A stretch of DNA of 64,000 nt from Spisula solida (lineage: Eukaryota > Mollusca > Bivalvia > Venerida > Mactridae), in NCBI GenBank assembly GCA_947247005.1, contig OX365948.1:41234601-41298600 (forward strand), read 5' to 3'. How positions within the stretch are numbered: position 1 is the first letter of the stretch; every line of letters begins with the position of its first letter. Positions 20,981 to 33,569 of the stretch are shown here, piece by piece. The notes beneath the pieces were generated by a model. The model saw only the letters and a list, made by a program, of their open reading frames with translations, ran no database searches and had not been told where the DNA came from. Position numbers and translations under genes: made by a program.

Positions 20981-22290
20981 GACATGATAACTTCATTATA
21001 GGGTATAATGATTTCATAAATAAAATACATTTTTGTCGAAGTATGACTTGCAGGAAAACAGCATTTTCATACCAGTTTTAAACAAATGATATTTAAATTG
21101 TATTATACTCACATACGCTATATTACTGGCAGAATGCCAAGTAATTTCAGCCATTCTCTTTGACATGACATTTATGCAATATCTTATAAAAGAACAGTTT
21201 CTAATTCAAGAGGACAAAAAAACCGTTATCAAATTACAGAGTAATTCTAACGATCCTTTAAGATTCGATAAAATTGAGTTGCCACACTGGTTTAAATCGT
21301 AGAACAGTGGACAAAATCGGAAACAAGCAACATAGCAATTTTATTCTTTCATTAAGGTAGAGAAACAGTCGACTTTATTCAATTTGACATTTTATTGATT
21401 GAAATAAAGACAAGTCATGCAAACATGCAACATGCAACATTGAACAAACAGTGGTGACATTTCTAGGTGCTGGGATTATAAAAACGAATATTCATAAAAT
21501 ATTCATAAAATGAGTAAATATACTTATTTCTAAAATAAGCAATATTGATTAATATGCGGACAACATGAGGTTGTTGCTATAAATAGAATTCTTAAAATAG
21601 CTCTGAAAGTTTATGTCCTTGACATTCATTGGAGACAAATATATAACAAAACAACACAAGGTAAACAAGGTAATATTTTAAAGATCATGACATTTGTACT
21701 TGCTGGAACTAAATTCTAAAGTGCGGAAAAGGGGAGGTAATTATTATATAACTAGGGAGTTTTCAAGCTATGGCAGCCAACATACGGAATACACAAAACA
21801 TAGATGTTTTTGATATATATTTATGTTTTACACGATTTGTCTACTAAAAATATCACCACATGTCGTTGTTACAACAGCTACCAAACGGATGATGAAATGC
21901 ACGATGATGATTAGGATGATGACGATGATGATGGTGATGATGATATTTTAGTTTATTAAAGTCACTTGCAAATCTCAAATAAGAAAAACATATCAGAGCT
22001 TCGCGCTTATACATGTATAGTCAGTAATTAATTTGGGTTAAGGTGCAACTAAATTCTAATTGAGACAAAACTTGGCATTTGGCAATATAATAAATGTTCT
22101 AAGTTCATACACAGCTTACACAAACACACTCACAAATCTTTATTGCAACATTCGTAAAAATCTGTATTAGGAAGGGTATCAGTAAAACAAGCTGTTATAG
22201 ACACGAAGCTACAATACACGTTTTAAAAGTCTCTACATGGTTAAGGAGGTTTGGTACTTATTGGCATCATCATCTTTTCAAAGTACCTAC

Positions 22291-22593
22291 CCGACTCGTG
22301 AGTTTTCACAAATATTGGCATGGACTGTGGACTGTCACCCGCCAAAGTATAGGCTAGAACCCAGATCTTATACTCGGTCCAAGTATCGAGGTTGCTCAAT
22401 GTCGCTTCAGTACTACCAACCTCGACGGTGTCAGCTTGGTTGTCGGGGAGGTTCTCTTCTGATTTAAGGTAGTACACTCGATATCCCCTGATGAGACCAT
22501 TTTGTTGATCCGGAGGCGGAGGTCGCCACTCCACCAAGATGGATTTATCGGTGAGTGGACGTCCGCTGACGGCTTGCGGGGGCGCAGCCGGGG
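22291..22593 (-). CDS. Lar: LAR exon: FN3 domain 4 (complete domain in one exon)
   Basis: 303 nt, phase 1 at both ends (acceptor AG 22595-22594, donor GTAGGT at 22290-22285). It encodes PAAPPQAVSGRPLTDKSILV, then EWRPPPPDQQNGLIRGYRVY, YLKSEENLPDNQADTVEVGS, LDTWTEYKIWVLAYTLAGDS and PQSMPIFVKTHES. It aligns with LAR FN4 ('TPSAPPQKV', 'VxWVPPPADSRNGVIxxYxVxY', '[30 protein letters not shown]'). The preceding codon is completed as Thr (A|CC) from 25940-26224, giving the TP start usual in the family. Confidence 0.97.
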
Positions 22594-23221
22594 CTAAATG
22601 ATGAAGACAACAGAAGGTGATGTAACGAAACACACAATTGATAATAAAAACAACCAAGGTGAGATAAAGAAACATTAATTTGGAGCATGCTAGAAAGAAA
22701 GTCAAACCCCTCCAAAAAAAAAATTCATTTCTTAAAATGTTGGTTTAGAAATTCATGGACCAATATATTTGACACAAACATGGATAATGAGTATGAAATA
22801 GATTACAATTTAGTTATTCATATTTAATTTGTCGATGCTCCAAATCATGTTATGTTGAAAAAGGATATAACAAAATCAAGGGGAAATTGGAAAAGACATT
22901 AAAATAAATAGACATAACAAAACTCAGGTAAACAGTGAAAAATTAATTAAAGTAAATCATAATGGAAAGTTTGAGAATATCAATAAATTTAAACACAAAA
23001 CAAAATTTTTTAAAACACATTGCAAATAAGACTATTAACTAAAGTAGAGTAAATAAAGTAGGTGGAAAGCCAGTAGAAAACATGAACATATATTTATACA
23101 TATGTATGTAGGTCAAGATATGGATGCTGAAAATAACAAAACTATATATTCTGGTGATAAAAACCTTCATAAAACCCTAGCTCAGACAAAACAATGAAGG
23201 TGTACATTAAGGACATAATAA

Positions 23222-23775
23222 CTGTTACACGAAGTTCAAAGTAACTGTTACATGAAAGACAACTGTTCCATGAAGGACAGAGTGTAACTGTTACATGAAG
23301 GACAAAGTAACTGTTACATGAAGGGCAAAGTGTAACTGTTACATGAAGGACACAATAACTGTTACATGAAGGACACAGTATAACTGTTACATAAAGGACA
23401 CAGTGTAACTGTTACATAAAGGACACAGTGTAACTGTTACATAAAGGACACAGTAACTGTTACATGAAGGACAAAGTGTAACTGTTACATGAAGGACACA
23501 GTAACTGTTACATGAAGGGCAAAGTGTAACTGTTACATGAAGGACACAGTAACTGTTACATGAAGGACAAAGTGTAACTGTTACATGAAGGACACAGTAA
23601 CTGCTACATGAAGGGCACAGTAACCGTTACATGAAAGACAACTGTTATATGAAGGACAAAGTGTAACTGTTATATAAAGGACACAGTAACCGTTACATGA
23701 AAGACAACTGTTATATGAAGGACAAAGTGTAACTGTTACATGAAAGACAAAGTGTAACTGTTACATGAAGGATAC
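23222..23775. repeat. Minisatellite GTAACTGTTACATGAAGGACA, ~23 copies
   Basis: Units of about 20-26 bp with GTAACTGTTACATGAAGGACA as core and an optional AAGTGT or CAGT spacer. GTAACTGTTAC is itself palindromic. Length varies between units, so it is not a CRISPR-type array. Confidence 0.9.
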
Positions 23776-23847
23776 AGTAATGCATTGACAGTACAATTAA
23801 TGTTCATACATGCAAGCAGGAACATTAAGCATCACAAATTTTATAAT

Positions 23848-24720
23848 ACAAGAGCCGTCAGTGACGGGTGATGCTCCCCGTGGGATGTTTGTCACAGAAA
23901 AAATACTCCAGAAATATGCAAAAGAGTGTTATGGTTCTTTGGCACTGCACTATAACTTAATGAGATTTTTTCAACTATGAAGTTTCAAATTGATATCTCT
24001 CATACTGTATGAGTTATGGTCCGGACAAGAATAAAGTACGAAAAATTACAAAGGGCCATAACTTCAAAAATATGCTATGAAGAGTTATGGTTCTTAGACA
24101 CTGCACTTTCCCTCAATAAGATCTATTTACCTATGAAGTTTCAAATTAATATATCTAATACTGTTTAAGTTATGGCATAGACAGGAATTAAGTATGAAAA
24201 ATTACTAAAGGGAATAACTCCACAAATATGCAATGAGGAGTTATGGTTCTTATTCCCTACACTTCGTCTCAATGAGATCTATCCACCTATGAAGATTCAA
24301 ATTGATATCTTAAATACTGTTTGAGTTATGGCCCGGACATGAATTAAGTATGAAAAATTACAAAGTGGAATCACTCTGAAAATATGCAACAAAGAGTCAT
24401 GGTTCTTGTGCACTGCACTGCTCTTCAATAAGATATATTCACCTATGAAGTTTCAAATTGATATCTCAAATACTGTTTGAGTTATGGCCCGGACAAGAAT
24501 TAAGAAGGAATAAAGTATGAAAAATAACAAAGGGCAATAACTCCAAAAATAAGTTATGTAGAGTTGTGGTTCTCAAGCACTACACTTCTACTCATTGAAA
24601 TCTATCCACCTATGAAGTTTCATGATGATACCTCACAGACTTATTGAGTTAGGCTCCGGACAAAAATATCGGACGGAACGACGGACAGACAAAGCGGCAA
24701 CTATATAAAAACTTGAATAG
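23848..24720. mobile_element. Pearl/HINE-like element sharing the ~157 bp unit of 1252-2748
   Basis: It begins near AAGAGCCGTCAGTGACGGGT and contains about five units marked by GAGTTATGGTTCTT plus an ACTGCAC phrase at about 23926, 24083, 24239, 24395 and 24560. It ends in a GGACGGAACGACGGACAGAC stretch. Unit markers and spacing match those of 1252-2748, although the rest has diverged. The right-end hairpin is not obvious. Confidence 0.65.
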
Positions 24721-25173
24721 CAGCTAGCTAGCAGTTGTCCACAAGCATCTAGGACCATAGAATAATTTTAGAACAACTAACAAGAATTTGCACAAAATAT
24801 CCTAGGAGTGTATTACCAAAATTGGGAGTTTTGCATGATTTAAAAAATTTGTGGCCAAGAATTGGATATAATATCGAACTTGGAACGAGCCGTGAATAGG
24901 CCATTTTTACGCAGCCAAAGTCTACACCAAAGCCAGTGATCCAAACCTAACACTGCATGTGATGGAACCTACATGTACATTTTATAACCTTAAGACAATA
25001 TAAACATTTTAGCATAGAAATAACATGAACGGATATGGGGACGAATGGACAGGGGTATGTTGAAATACGGCCTCTTAGCACGTCACAAATATTATACACA
25101 TAATGCATGAGTTCAAGCTGGGTTATACTAAAAGTTTGACAATGAAAGAAGCATAAATATGTATACATCTTAC

Positions 25174-25179
25174 TAATCG
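25174..25179 (-). CDS. Lar: Candidate 6 nt cassette microexon at the FN3/FN4 boundary
   Basis: On the minus strand a long pyrimidine run (TTTTTTTCATTTCAG) is followed by CGATTA and then a strong donor GTAAGA (GT at 25173-25172). The 6 nt fit the phase 1 boundary between 25940-26224 and 22291-22593: A|CG ATT A|CC would give Thr-Ile-Thr, adding two residues to the inter-domain linker. An alternative acceptor 15 nt upstream (CCCAG) would make a 21 nt exon, also in frame. Very short, so chance is possible; no RNA evidence. Confidence 0.3.
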
Positions 25180-25939
25180 CTGAAATGAAAAAAACTGGGA
25201 GAAGAAGACGTTACCATGACGAACACAGTGATCAACACATGGATGATTATAATGATTAATGGCTTTCAATGAGACACAAGACAATATCAAATAATAGCAA
25301 ACTAGAGAATGGTTATATGTACATAGATATATATATATATACTTCTAGAAAAATCGCCAAAAAACACAGAATCTGAATGTCGATTGAGAATCGTACGTTT
25401 ATGAGAACTACAAAATTAGATGTATAATGACAGAAAATAAAAGAATTCATAATTTTGACATTTTTACAACATTTACAGTATATGAGATGTGCCTTATGTG
25501 ACGAATACCAGTACTTAAGTTTCAAATTTTATTTTTACAACATTTTGAACGAATGCAACTTTAGTATAAAACTTCCAAATTAAAGGAGTTCATAGTTCAC
25601 AACAAGATACCTCATTCAAACAGAGTAATTCAACGGAAATCACTTGTATGCCAATGATTAAAATAAGATTAGCTCCATTACGTTATTTTACTAAGATAAA
25701 ATATGTAAAATATACAATTAACATAATTTGTAGCCAAAATATTGCTATTTAAATCATATATGAATATGTTGTAAGGGAATTTTGATATGGTAAGTTTTGA
25801 TACTTTTTCATTAACCTGAGATTAAAATGTTTAAAGTACTGGTAATTCAAGAGCGCAAAGTGATTATAAACTAAGTGAATTTGCACGCCTGCTAACACTA
25901 GACAGAAAAATAAGGCACAAAGGCACAATATGATCTTAC

Positions 25940-26224
25940 TGAATTCTGGAGTCTTGGCTTGCACCATTATTGATCTGGCTCCCTCTCCACGTGCACTACG
26001 TGCTGCAAGTTGTATATGGTATGTCGTGTTGGGAACCAGTTCTGGTATCCTGTACCTGGTGGTGGGTGGATGGATTGTGATATGTCCATTTTGGTGATTT
26101 TGTGAGTCATTGAAGTAGAGTGTGTAACTAACAATACTGTCAACGTCTTCAGGGGCGTCCCAAATTACTTCAATCTCATTGGGTGATATTGGTTTGGCTC
26201 GGAGGTTTCTGGGCTGGAGTGGCA
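25940..26224 (-). CDS. Lar: LAR exon: FN3 domain 3 (complete domain in one exon)
   Basis: 285 nt, phase 1 at both ends (acceptor AG 26226-26225 after a T-rich tract; donor A|GTAAGA with GT 25939-25938). It encodes PLQPRNLRAKPISPNEIEVI, then WDAPEDVDSIVSYTLYFNDS, QNHQNGHITIHPPTTRYRIP, ELVPNTTYHIQLAARSARGE and GARSIMVQAKTPEF. It matches LAR FN3 ('VPAQPxxFxAExxSxTxIxLSW', 'IxxYELxY', 'LKPDTLYRFQLAARSxxGxGxxT'). Two sequons (N-D-S, N-T-T). Confidence 0.97.
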
Positions 26225-27519
26225 CTGTAAAAAAATAAGGAGTTGTTGATGGTCAATCCATCTGGTAAGAGGATCGCAGATAGATATATAGATAAATTGT
26301 GGGTGGAAAAAAAATTTTTTGGATTTTTTTTTTTTTGGATTTGACCGAAGGGTGGATTTCCAAGAGACAATAACCTTTTTTAAAACGAGGGTACTTAGAT
26401 AATTAGACATGACAAGAGTACAGTGAAATATATTCTGTATTTTCTTGGATGTATATAATAATATTGGCGAAAACAGTCAGTATGAGACCAATATAAAAGG
26501 TAGGTTAATTGGAAAATCAAACAGTGTTATTTATTAATCTATTGTCTTTCTGGTTAATATTGAAACACTACACACTAGGTGCGATTAGAATATGGATATA
26601 CACAAAAGCATCATGGGTAAAAATTGTGCTGTCACCCCACAGTCTAAGATTGACAATGTCTAGGTCACACTAGTGCACAATAGAATAATAGTAATGTTAC
26701 ACTGTACATTATCTACAAGTATAGGGATAGAAATATCTACCAAAATCTGAAATAGATTACAAAGTGAGTTTCTAGCGGTTAAATACGACGACAATATGTT
26801 AGTTTGTGATATGTATTATATCAAATATATCGGATTAAGCATCTCCGCAAGTTTGCGCAGTGTTTTAACGCTTGCCGCTTTTTGCCTGAGCGCCCAGTAG
26901 TTCAGCAGCTAGCGAGACTCTCGTGCACGAGACACCAAGTTCATGGTATTATAACAAGACTCCATATTCCAGGAAACTAAATACATCAAACACAGAAAAT
27001 AGAAACGAAACATGCAACGTAACTAAACTAAAGCTTAATGGGGGGTAAACGCAAAAAGGACTTAAATGCATGACTATACGTCTGATGCAGATAGACCTTT
27101 AAAGCGTTTACCACCAAAGATATATACTTCAAACCTTAATTAAACAAATGTTGTAGTATATATACATAAAACAAAACTAATATAGAAGAAGAGTTTAAAC
27201 CAATCACCGCGGACACAAGAAAAGAGAAGAAGAGACATTAGAGGGGGAAAGAGGGATAGAAGAACCTAAAGAAACCACAAACAAACTAAATCATTATAGA
27301 ACATAGCTAAAAGCAGAAAAAGTATGCATGTACATTGTTTCCAAGTATGAAAATAAAACCAATACAATTATTCTGTACTTGTCAAAAGTATTCCAAATGA
27401 TAATATAATTGTAATACAACCAGGTACTGCAGCTCATGGTTGTCTTGAAATTTTCCTGACAAATGGCTGCAACTCTTAACCAAAGGACTAAATAAGTAGA
27501 AAACAGCAAAAAATCTAGA

Positions 27520-27860
27520 AATTCGAAATAACTCAAAAAAAAGATTTTGTGAACTGATAGAAGACAGAATATTCTATCATAAATTCTAGATTTAAAAAAA
27601 AAAGATTTTGTGAATCGAGGGAAGATAGAATAAACTATCATAAATTCTAAAATTTGATATAACTAAAAATAGATTTTGTGATAGTGAATCAACAGATATT
27701 CTAACATTCGAGAAATAATGAGAAATAACAAGAAATGATGAGAAAAGATTTTGTGAATGGAGAGAAGATAGAATATACTAAAACAAATAATTGGATTAAT
27801 TCTAGAAAATGATCCATTCAAAAAGATTTTGTGGATGGATGGAAAGACGGAATACTATCA
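27520..27860. repeat. Degenerate ~80 bp repeats with AGATTTTGTGAAT
   Basis: Five occurrences of AAAAAGATTTTGTGRAT followed by GGA-GAAGATAGAATA and CTATCATAAATTCTA in variable order. The array ends about 100 bp from the 9 nt microexon candidate. Confidence 0.6.
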
Positions 27861-27953
27861 TATGGAAAACCATGACAATGACAGTGTTGAGTATAGTGCT
27901 GAAAGAAAAGGCAAACTTGTAATATCTAAGTCTTCAATAGAAAGATTCCTTAC

Positions 27954-27962
27954 CCAGAGTTT
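27954..27962 (-). CDS. Lar: Candidate 9 nt cassette microexon at the FN2/FN3 boundary
   Basis: Minus strand: TTTTCTCCCCTG tract, ATATTTAG acceptor (AG 27964-27963), AAACTCTGG, then donor GTAAGG (GT 27953-27952). The 9 nt keep phase 1: G|AA ACT CTG G|TG would give Glu-Thr-Leu and then the normal Val, lengthening the FN2-FN3 linker by three residues. LAR-family genes are known for 3-9 residue microexons (meA-meD in vertebrates), which makes such an exon plausible, but no matching vertebrate exon is claimed here. Confidence 0.4.
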
Positions 27963-29984
27963 CTAAATATCCGCACATACAGGGGAGAAAATAAACATTC
28001 GGTTAGTACAAATGGTGTATAAATGCACAAACAGGTCATTAAATATATAAATCATACAGTTTTAGTATTTGTATGTAGACACATAATACAAAATGCATAA
28101 TCGTTAGGAAAACATAAACGAGTGTGAAAAAAGTTTGGTTACAAATGCAGAAAAAAAACTTTCCACTAAAGTGATTTGTGATATTGGTTTTATAAACTAT
28201 AAAAATGTTAGATATTTAGTATATGTAATATTCTAACATTAAAAATGCGATAAAAAAATTAATATAATTATGTGATTATATTCAAAAAATAAAATTAAGC
28301 AAAGTCTCAGTAACAACATGAATATGCGAACAGTCTACACTTCTTATGTTAGTAACAATATTTCTATATGGTTTCACATATAAGGGGGCGAAAAATAAAT
28401 ATTTTTTATCAACCATGCAAGAAAAATTGTTTCAGTACAAAAAGTTCATGATAATTATCGTTTTACAACAAACGGGAATTTCTACAACTAAAACGTAACA
28501 TAATGAAGCCATTCTGTGCATGCCAGCCAACTTGTGAGTTTATTACATACTCTAAATTCTGAAAATCAAAGTTTTACGTTAAAACTAACACAATAAAGTA
28601 AACATTCCCAACATTCTAACAAAAGCACCACAAATAGGCAATTAAGTGTTGAATAAAATGGCACTTAAATCGAATTTTTTTAATTTATATTACATTGTGA
28701 CAAATAAATATTGTTTGTTTTCCTAAATTAAATCATCAGGAAATTGGTATTTACTGATTTTTTTTTCACAAAACCAGTCCGGTAGTTTATAAATATTGAT
28801 ATGAAAAATACACAAAACTAGTCGAGTTTGAAATTGTAGAAGACAATAAAATTTAAAATGATTATCAGCATTTGTGCGCTTTTGTCTGGCAGTTGGTATA
28901 TCACAGTTTTAACTCCCTCCCAAAGGTAGTCAAAGGCACAGTATAGTTCATTTATTATAAAAGTACGACTAAAAACGACACATCATACTTTTGAGTGATA
29001 ATAAATGTACTATATAAGTCCCATGACACTCTGGTTTGGAGATTATAGAACAAGAGGATGATCATTATGACACATACGCCAAGTTCACTGATCTTGGCGG
29101 CAAACATGCATTCAAAAAATAATATTTCATAAACGTTAATTTCAAGCCCTAGACTGCCACATTTTAAGAAGATATTCAAAACTTTCCACCTCCATCTGCA
29201 CCCTAAAAACTGCAAATTCCATTACAAAAATTTAAAATGTTTTTTGAAAATTTTGTGACGGAAGGCAATGATGTCACTTCTTATGATGAATGAATGACCC
29301 TGCAATGCTTTTCGTAAATTTCTGTGAAACGGAGAAAGAATCTATCAATCGGAAATTTCCCAGTATCCTCCTGTACAGTATTATACTTCATGCAGTCAGG
29401 GTTTTTTGGCATTACATTAAAATATGGCAGATTTATCTAGGAACATGACTGAACTAGTTATACCATAAAATCATTCATATTCATGAGGTTTAAATTTTAT
29501 GGATTTTGGTAATTTAACATTTTCGTGGGTTGTAAGACATTCTTGTCTGGGCTAAATGTCAATTTCGTGGTATAAATGGCATTTTCGTGATGACAATTTG
29601 TAAGTAGGAAATTTCATGGATTTTAAACATAGGAATTAAATTACGGTACTTGTACTGTATTCTCAAATTTTGTTAATAAACGAGATTTAACTTTCACATC
29701 GGTCAATTGATTATAAGCGCATCCACAAAATCACCAAAGAAAAATTTCTCACAAATTGGGCAAGTGTCACCACGAAATGAACGAACATTAATTCCTCACG
29801 AATACTACAGATCTTACGGTACATTCAGATTGTTGTTCTAGCTATAACACAAAATATAACACACATATTACACAGAGACAACTGGCAATTTAAAGTTCAT
29901 AATGTATAAGGCTAAAGATTTTTTAATTTTTGGTTTATTAGAATTTTTTGAAAATTTTGCAGTTGAGGGGGAGGGAATGTAGAA

Positions 29985-30058
29985 ATGACAAGAGGACAAA
30001 AAGGGCCCTAGGTCACTCCCCTCCCATTGAGTGAGTGACCTAGGACCCTTTGGACCCA
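29985..30058. mobile_element. Palindromic remnant of the pearl-like family at 31863-33267
   Basis: AGGGCCCTAGGTCACTC pairs with GAGTGACCTAGGACCC across a short loop. The GGGCCCTAGGTC phrase is the 5' terminus of the 31863-33267 element, so this looks like a terminus-only copy. Confidence 0.55.
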
Positions 30059-30544
30059 CTTGTGATAGTTATTTCACTTATATCCACTTGAGAGCAAAAT
30101 TTTGACAAAAAATCAAATAAACCTAAAAATAAAAAGTTTGGCCTAAACTCATATAAAAAATAACAAGACAAACATCAAGCAACACTCTGTCACATGTTGA
30201 GGAATAGAGATATAATTCCAAGATGGTTCCTTTAAAATACGAATAAAGTGGAAAAACATACAAATACAACAAACAAAACACGGAAACACGGAAATTACAA
30301 AGAGTTGTTGAGTTGTCTTCCTTTGATGTAAACCCGCAAAATTCATAAAAGTCAATTTCATATTTCATCGGTTGTACATGAAGTTGATAATCTTTTTTCT
30401 TATTGATGGCAGTTATGACCAGTTCCAGTCATAGTTCATATAATCAAAACAAGTTGCACATAGTGGGACATATTTTTTCCACGTACATGTGTTAAGTAGA
30501 TTTGTAATTGAACATCGTAAATCCTTTTTTAATGCCACGGGCAG

Positions 30545-30755
30545 AGGGCAGAGAGCCGCCCCCCTGGCCCCTATTGCACTCTAAACTGACATAGAGAGCC
30601 GTTCCCTGACCCCTTCTGCACTCTATACAGACAGCCACCCCCTAACCCCTCACCCACTCTAAACTGACATAGAGAGCTGCCCCCTGATCCCTCCCACACT
30701 CTAAACTGACAAAAAGAGCCGTTCCCCGACCACTTCCGCACTCTAAACAGGCATG
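30545..30755. repeat. ~44 bp GC-richer minisatellite, ~4-5 copies
   Basis: Unit approximately CACTCTAAACTGACATAGAG followed by AGCCGTTCCCTGACCCCTTC. It is one of few GC-rich patches in the intron; its open minus frame is repeat-derived. Confidence 0.75.
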
Positions 30756-31862
30756 AGACAACTATCATTAGGAGCAAAGCCTGAGCTCCTGCAAGTTCAA
30801 GAGATTACGACACAGCTTGCTAGAGAGAGAACCATTGACCGTCTGCACTCAAAGCAGACAATTGACAAAGTCAGAGATCGAATCCCAGGCTCAGACACTG
30901 TGTAGGAACATGACAGGGCCTCTAACGGAACACCCGAGCTCTTGCACTCTCAGGGACATCTCTGGGACTCGTAGGGTACATTAATCACAGACAAGTAAAT
31001 CAACATCAAAACTGATGACAATGTATAAGTTACATTGTTCAAAATTATACTGTTTTCAATTCCCCTATAAATCAAGAATTCTGAGCATACACAGTATTGT
31101 AGCTTATTGCTTCTTGATTCGAATAAAATTCATGTACAACAATCCGCGGCGGCCTTAAATCTAGAAGAAATTCAATTAAGGCAATTGCATTAGTTGCAAA
31201 AATGAAGTAATTTTATCTGAGAGACGTATATGTCCTGATGGCATACAGAAGGTCCGATACAGACAGAAATAGACGAGGATGCCTTCGAGTCATGTGACAA
31301 GATGAATGTGTTCGACAACACTGGCAAGCGGTAAGACATGAAATAGAGTGCAATATAACAGTCCTACTGAAACACGTGTTGTTAAAGTGTATATACATAC
31401 AAACTATAAACTTGAAGTGTAGTTATGTGTTTTCTGCGAGTGTTAAAATAACCGATTCCATTCAAACACTTTAAAGTAGGCAAGATTTCTCAGGGACCGA
31501 CTGTAAATCATGCTTTCATTTTGTTTTAATTAATTTTAAATTGTCATAGCGAGCCTATAAAATTCTCTTGAAACATAAAAAAGTCCCAAACTAATTAAGT
31601 TAGATTTCCCCAATGTCTTTTAGGCACTGTAACAAACAGTTGGAATAATTTTGATACAAATTTTACACACACACCAGATTCTAATATTTAAGCGATATAA
31701 AAGCATTTCCTAACAAAAACTGAAGCAGAACTGTGGAGAACATGAAAACCCTGGGATTTTATGGACATTTCACAACATAACTAAAGGGACACTGGAAGCA
31801 AAAAAAAGGGTCACCAAATCAGGCCTTTCAAAAATTTTAACAGACTTTGAGAAGAATTAAAA

Positions 31863-33267
31863 CAAGAGGGCCCAAAGGGCCCTAGGTCGCTCACCTGTCG
31901 AACTTTACCAAGATTTTGTTGAGATGATCATTGTGACAAAGTTTTATACAGATTAGACAAATATTGTGACCTCTAGTGACTACAAAAGGTTTTTATATGA
32001 TTTGACCTAATGACCTTGTTTTTGACCCCAGATAAACCAATATCGAAATTGACCTAAATTTTGTTGAGATGATCATTGTGACCAAGTTTCGTAAAGATCA
32101 GGCCAAAACTGTGACCTATACTGACTACACAAGGTTTTTCTATTATTTGACCTTGTGACCTAGTTTTTTACCCCGGATGACCCAATATCGAACTTTATCC
32201 AGATTTTGTTGAGATGATCATTGAGACCAAGTTTTATACAGATTAGGCAAATATTGTGACCTCTAGTGACTACAAAGGTTTTTATATGATTGACCTAATG
32301 ACCTTGTTTTTGACCCCAGATAAACCAATATCGAAGTTGACCTAGATTTTGTTGAGATGATCATTGTGACCAAGTTTCGTAAAGATCAGGCCAAAACTGT
32401 GACCTCTAGTGACTACACAAGGTTTTTCTATTATTTGACCTTGTGACCTAGTTTTTGACCCCGGATGACCCAATATCGGACTTTATCTAGATTTTGTAGA
32501 GATGATCATTGTGACCAAGTTTCATAAAGATTAGACCAAAATTGTGACCTCTAGTGACTACGCAAGGTTTTTCTATTATTTGACCTTGTGACCTAGTTTT
32601 TGATCCCGGATGACCCAATATCAAACTTGATCTAGATTTTGTTGAGATGATCATTGTGACCGAGTTTCATAAAGATTAGACCAAAATTGTGACATCCAGT
32701 GACTACACAAGGTTTTTCTATGATTTGACCTTGTGACCTAGTTTTTGACCCCAGATGACCCAATATCGAACTTGGCCTAGATTTTGTTGAGATGATCATT
32801 GTGACCAAGTTTCATAAAGATTAAGTCAAAATTGTGACCTCTAGTGACTACACAAGGTTTTTCTATGATTTGACCTTGTGACCTAGTTTTTGACCCCGGA
32901 TGACCCAATATCGAACTTGACCTAGATTTTGTTAGGATGATTATTGTGACCAAGTTTCATAAAGATTAAGTCAAAATTGTGACCTCTAGTGACTACACAA
33001 GGTTTTTCTATGATTTGACCTAGTGACCTAGTTTTTGACCCCAGATGACCCAATATCGAACTTGGCCTAGATTTTGTTGAGATGATCATTGTGACCAAGT
33101 TTCATAAAGATTAGGCTAAAATTGTGACCTCTAGTGTCTACACAAGCCAATTGTTGACGGACGGACGGACGGACGGACGACGGACGGACGGACGGACGGA
33201 CTGACGACGGACGACGGACGAAGAGTGATCACAAAAGCTCACTCTGTCACTTTGTGACAGGTGAGCT
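31863..33267. mobile_element. Pearl/HINE-like element, 1.4 kb, nine ~145 bp units and (ACGG)n
   Basis: The 5' end is AGAGGGCCCAAAGGGCCCTA then GGTCGCTCACCTGTC. About nine tandem units of ~145 bp follow, marked by TTGAGATGATCATTGTGACC. Next is a GGAC-rich microsatellite (33156-33224), then a terminal hairpin AGCTCAC.CTGTCAC / GTGACAGGTGAGCT (33236-33267). GCTCACCTGTC at the start is the exact reverse complement of GACAGGTGAGC at the end. It lies about 300 bp from the 54 nt cassette candidate. Confidence 0.82.
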
Positions 33268-33569
33268 AAAAAAATACAGAATTTTTAAAGAAATCAAACT
33301 TAAAACAGACAGAACAATATCAGACATTAGGTTGATCAGACTTTAGAAAAAACATCTGCAAACGAAATCATTTGATCACTCAACGGTGTGTCCCGCTTTT
33401 TTCAAATTTTCCCTGCATCGCCTTAACAAATCCGAATCAGACAGAATTTTTTTTGAGAAATATTTAAAAAGGAGTGTCACTTTAAGAAATGAGAGCCAAG
33501 AGTAGAAATAGAGATGTATATAAAAGAGTGGTATTCACATATAAAGGGCAAGTTTGTCTACCAACTTAC

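Larger units (their letters stand above)
19343..22290. other. Intron between FN3 domains 4 and 5
   Basis: Phase 1 intron. It holds a ~41 bp minisatellite (19540-19800) and a MITE-like palindrome (20305-20980). A short GATGAT run lies at 21895-21945. No exon candidate recognised. Confidence 0.7.
22594..25939. other. Intron between FN3 domains 3 and 4
   Basis: Phase 1 intron. It holds the 23-26 bp minisatellite (23222-23775), a pearl-like element (23848-24720) and the 6 nt microexon candidate (25174-25179). Confidence 0.7.

Noticed and set aside
23222..23775. Regularly spaced repeats resembling a CRISPR array
   Set aside because: Units are directly tandem with no unique spacers, and the genome is eukaryotic.
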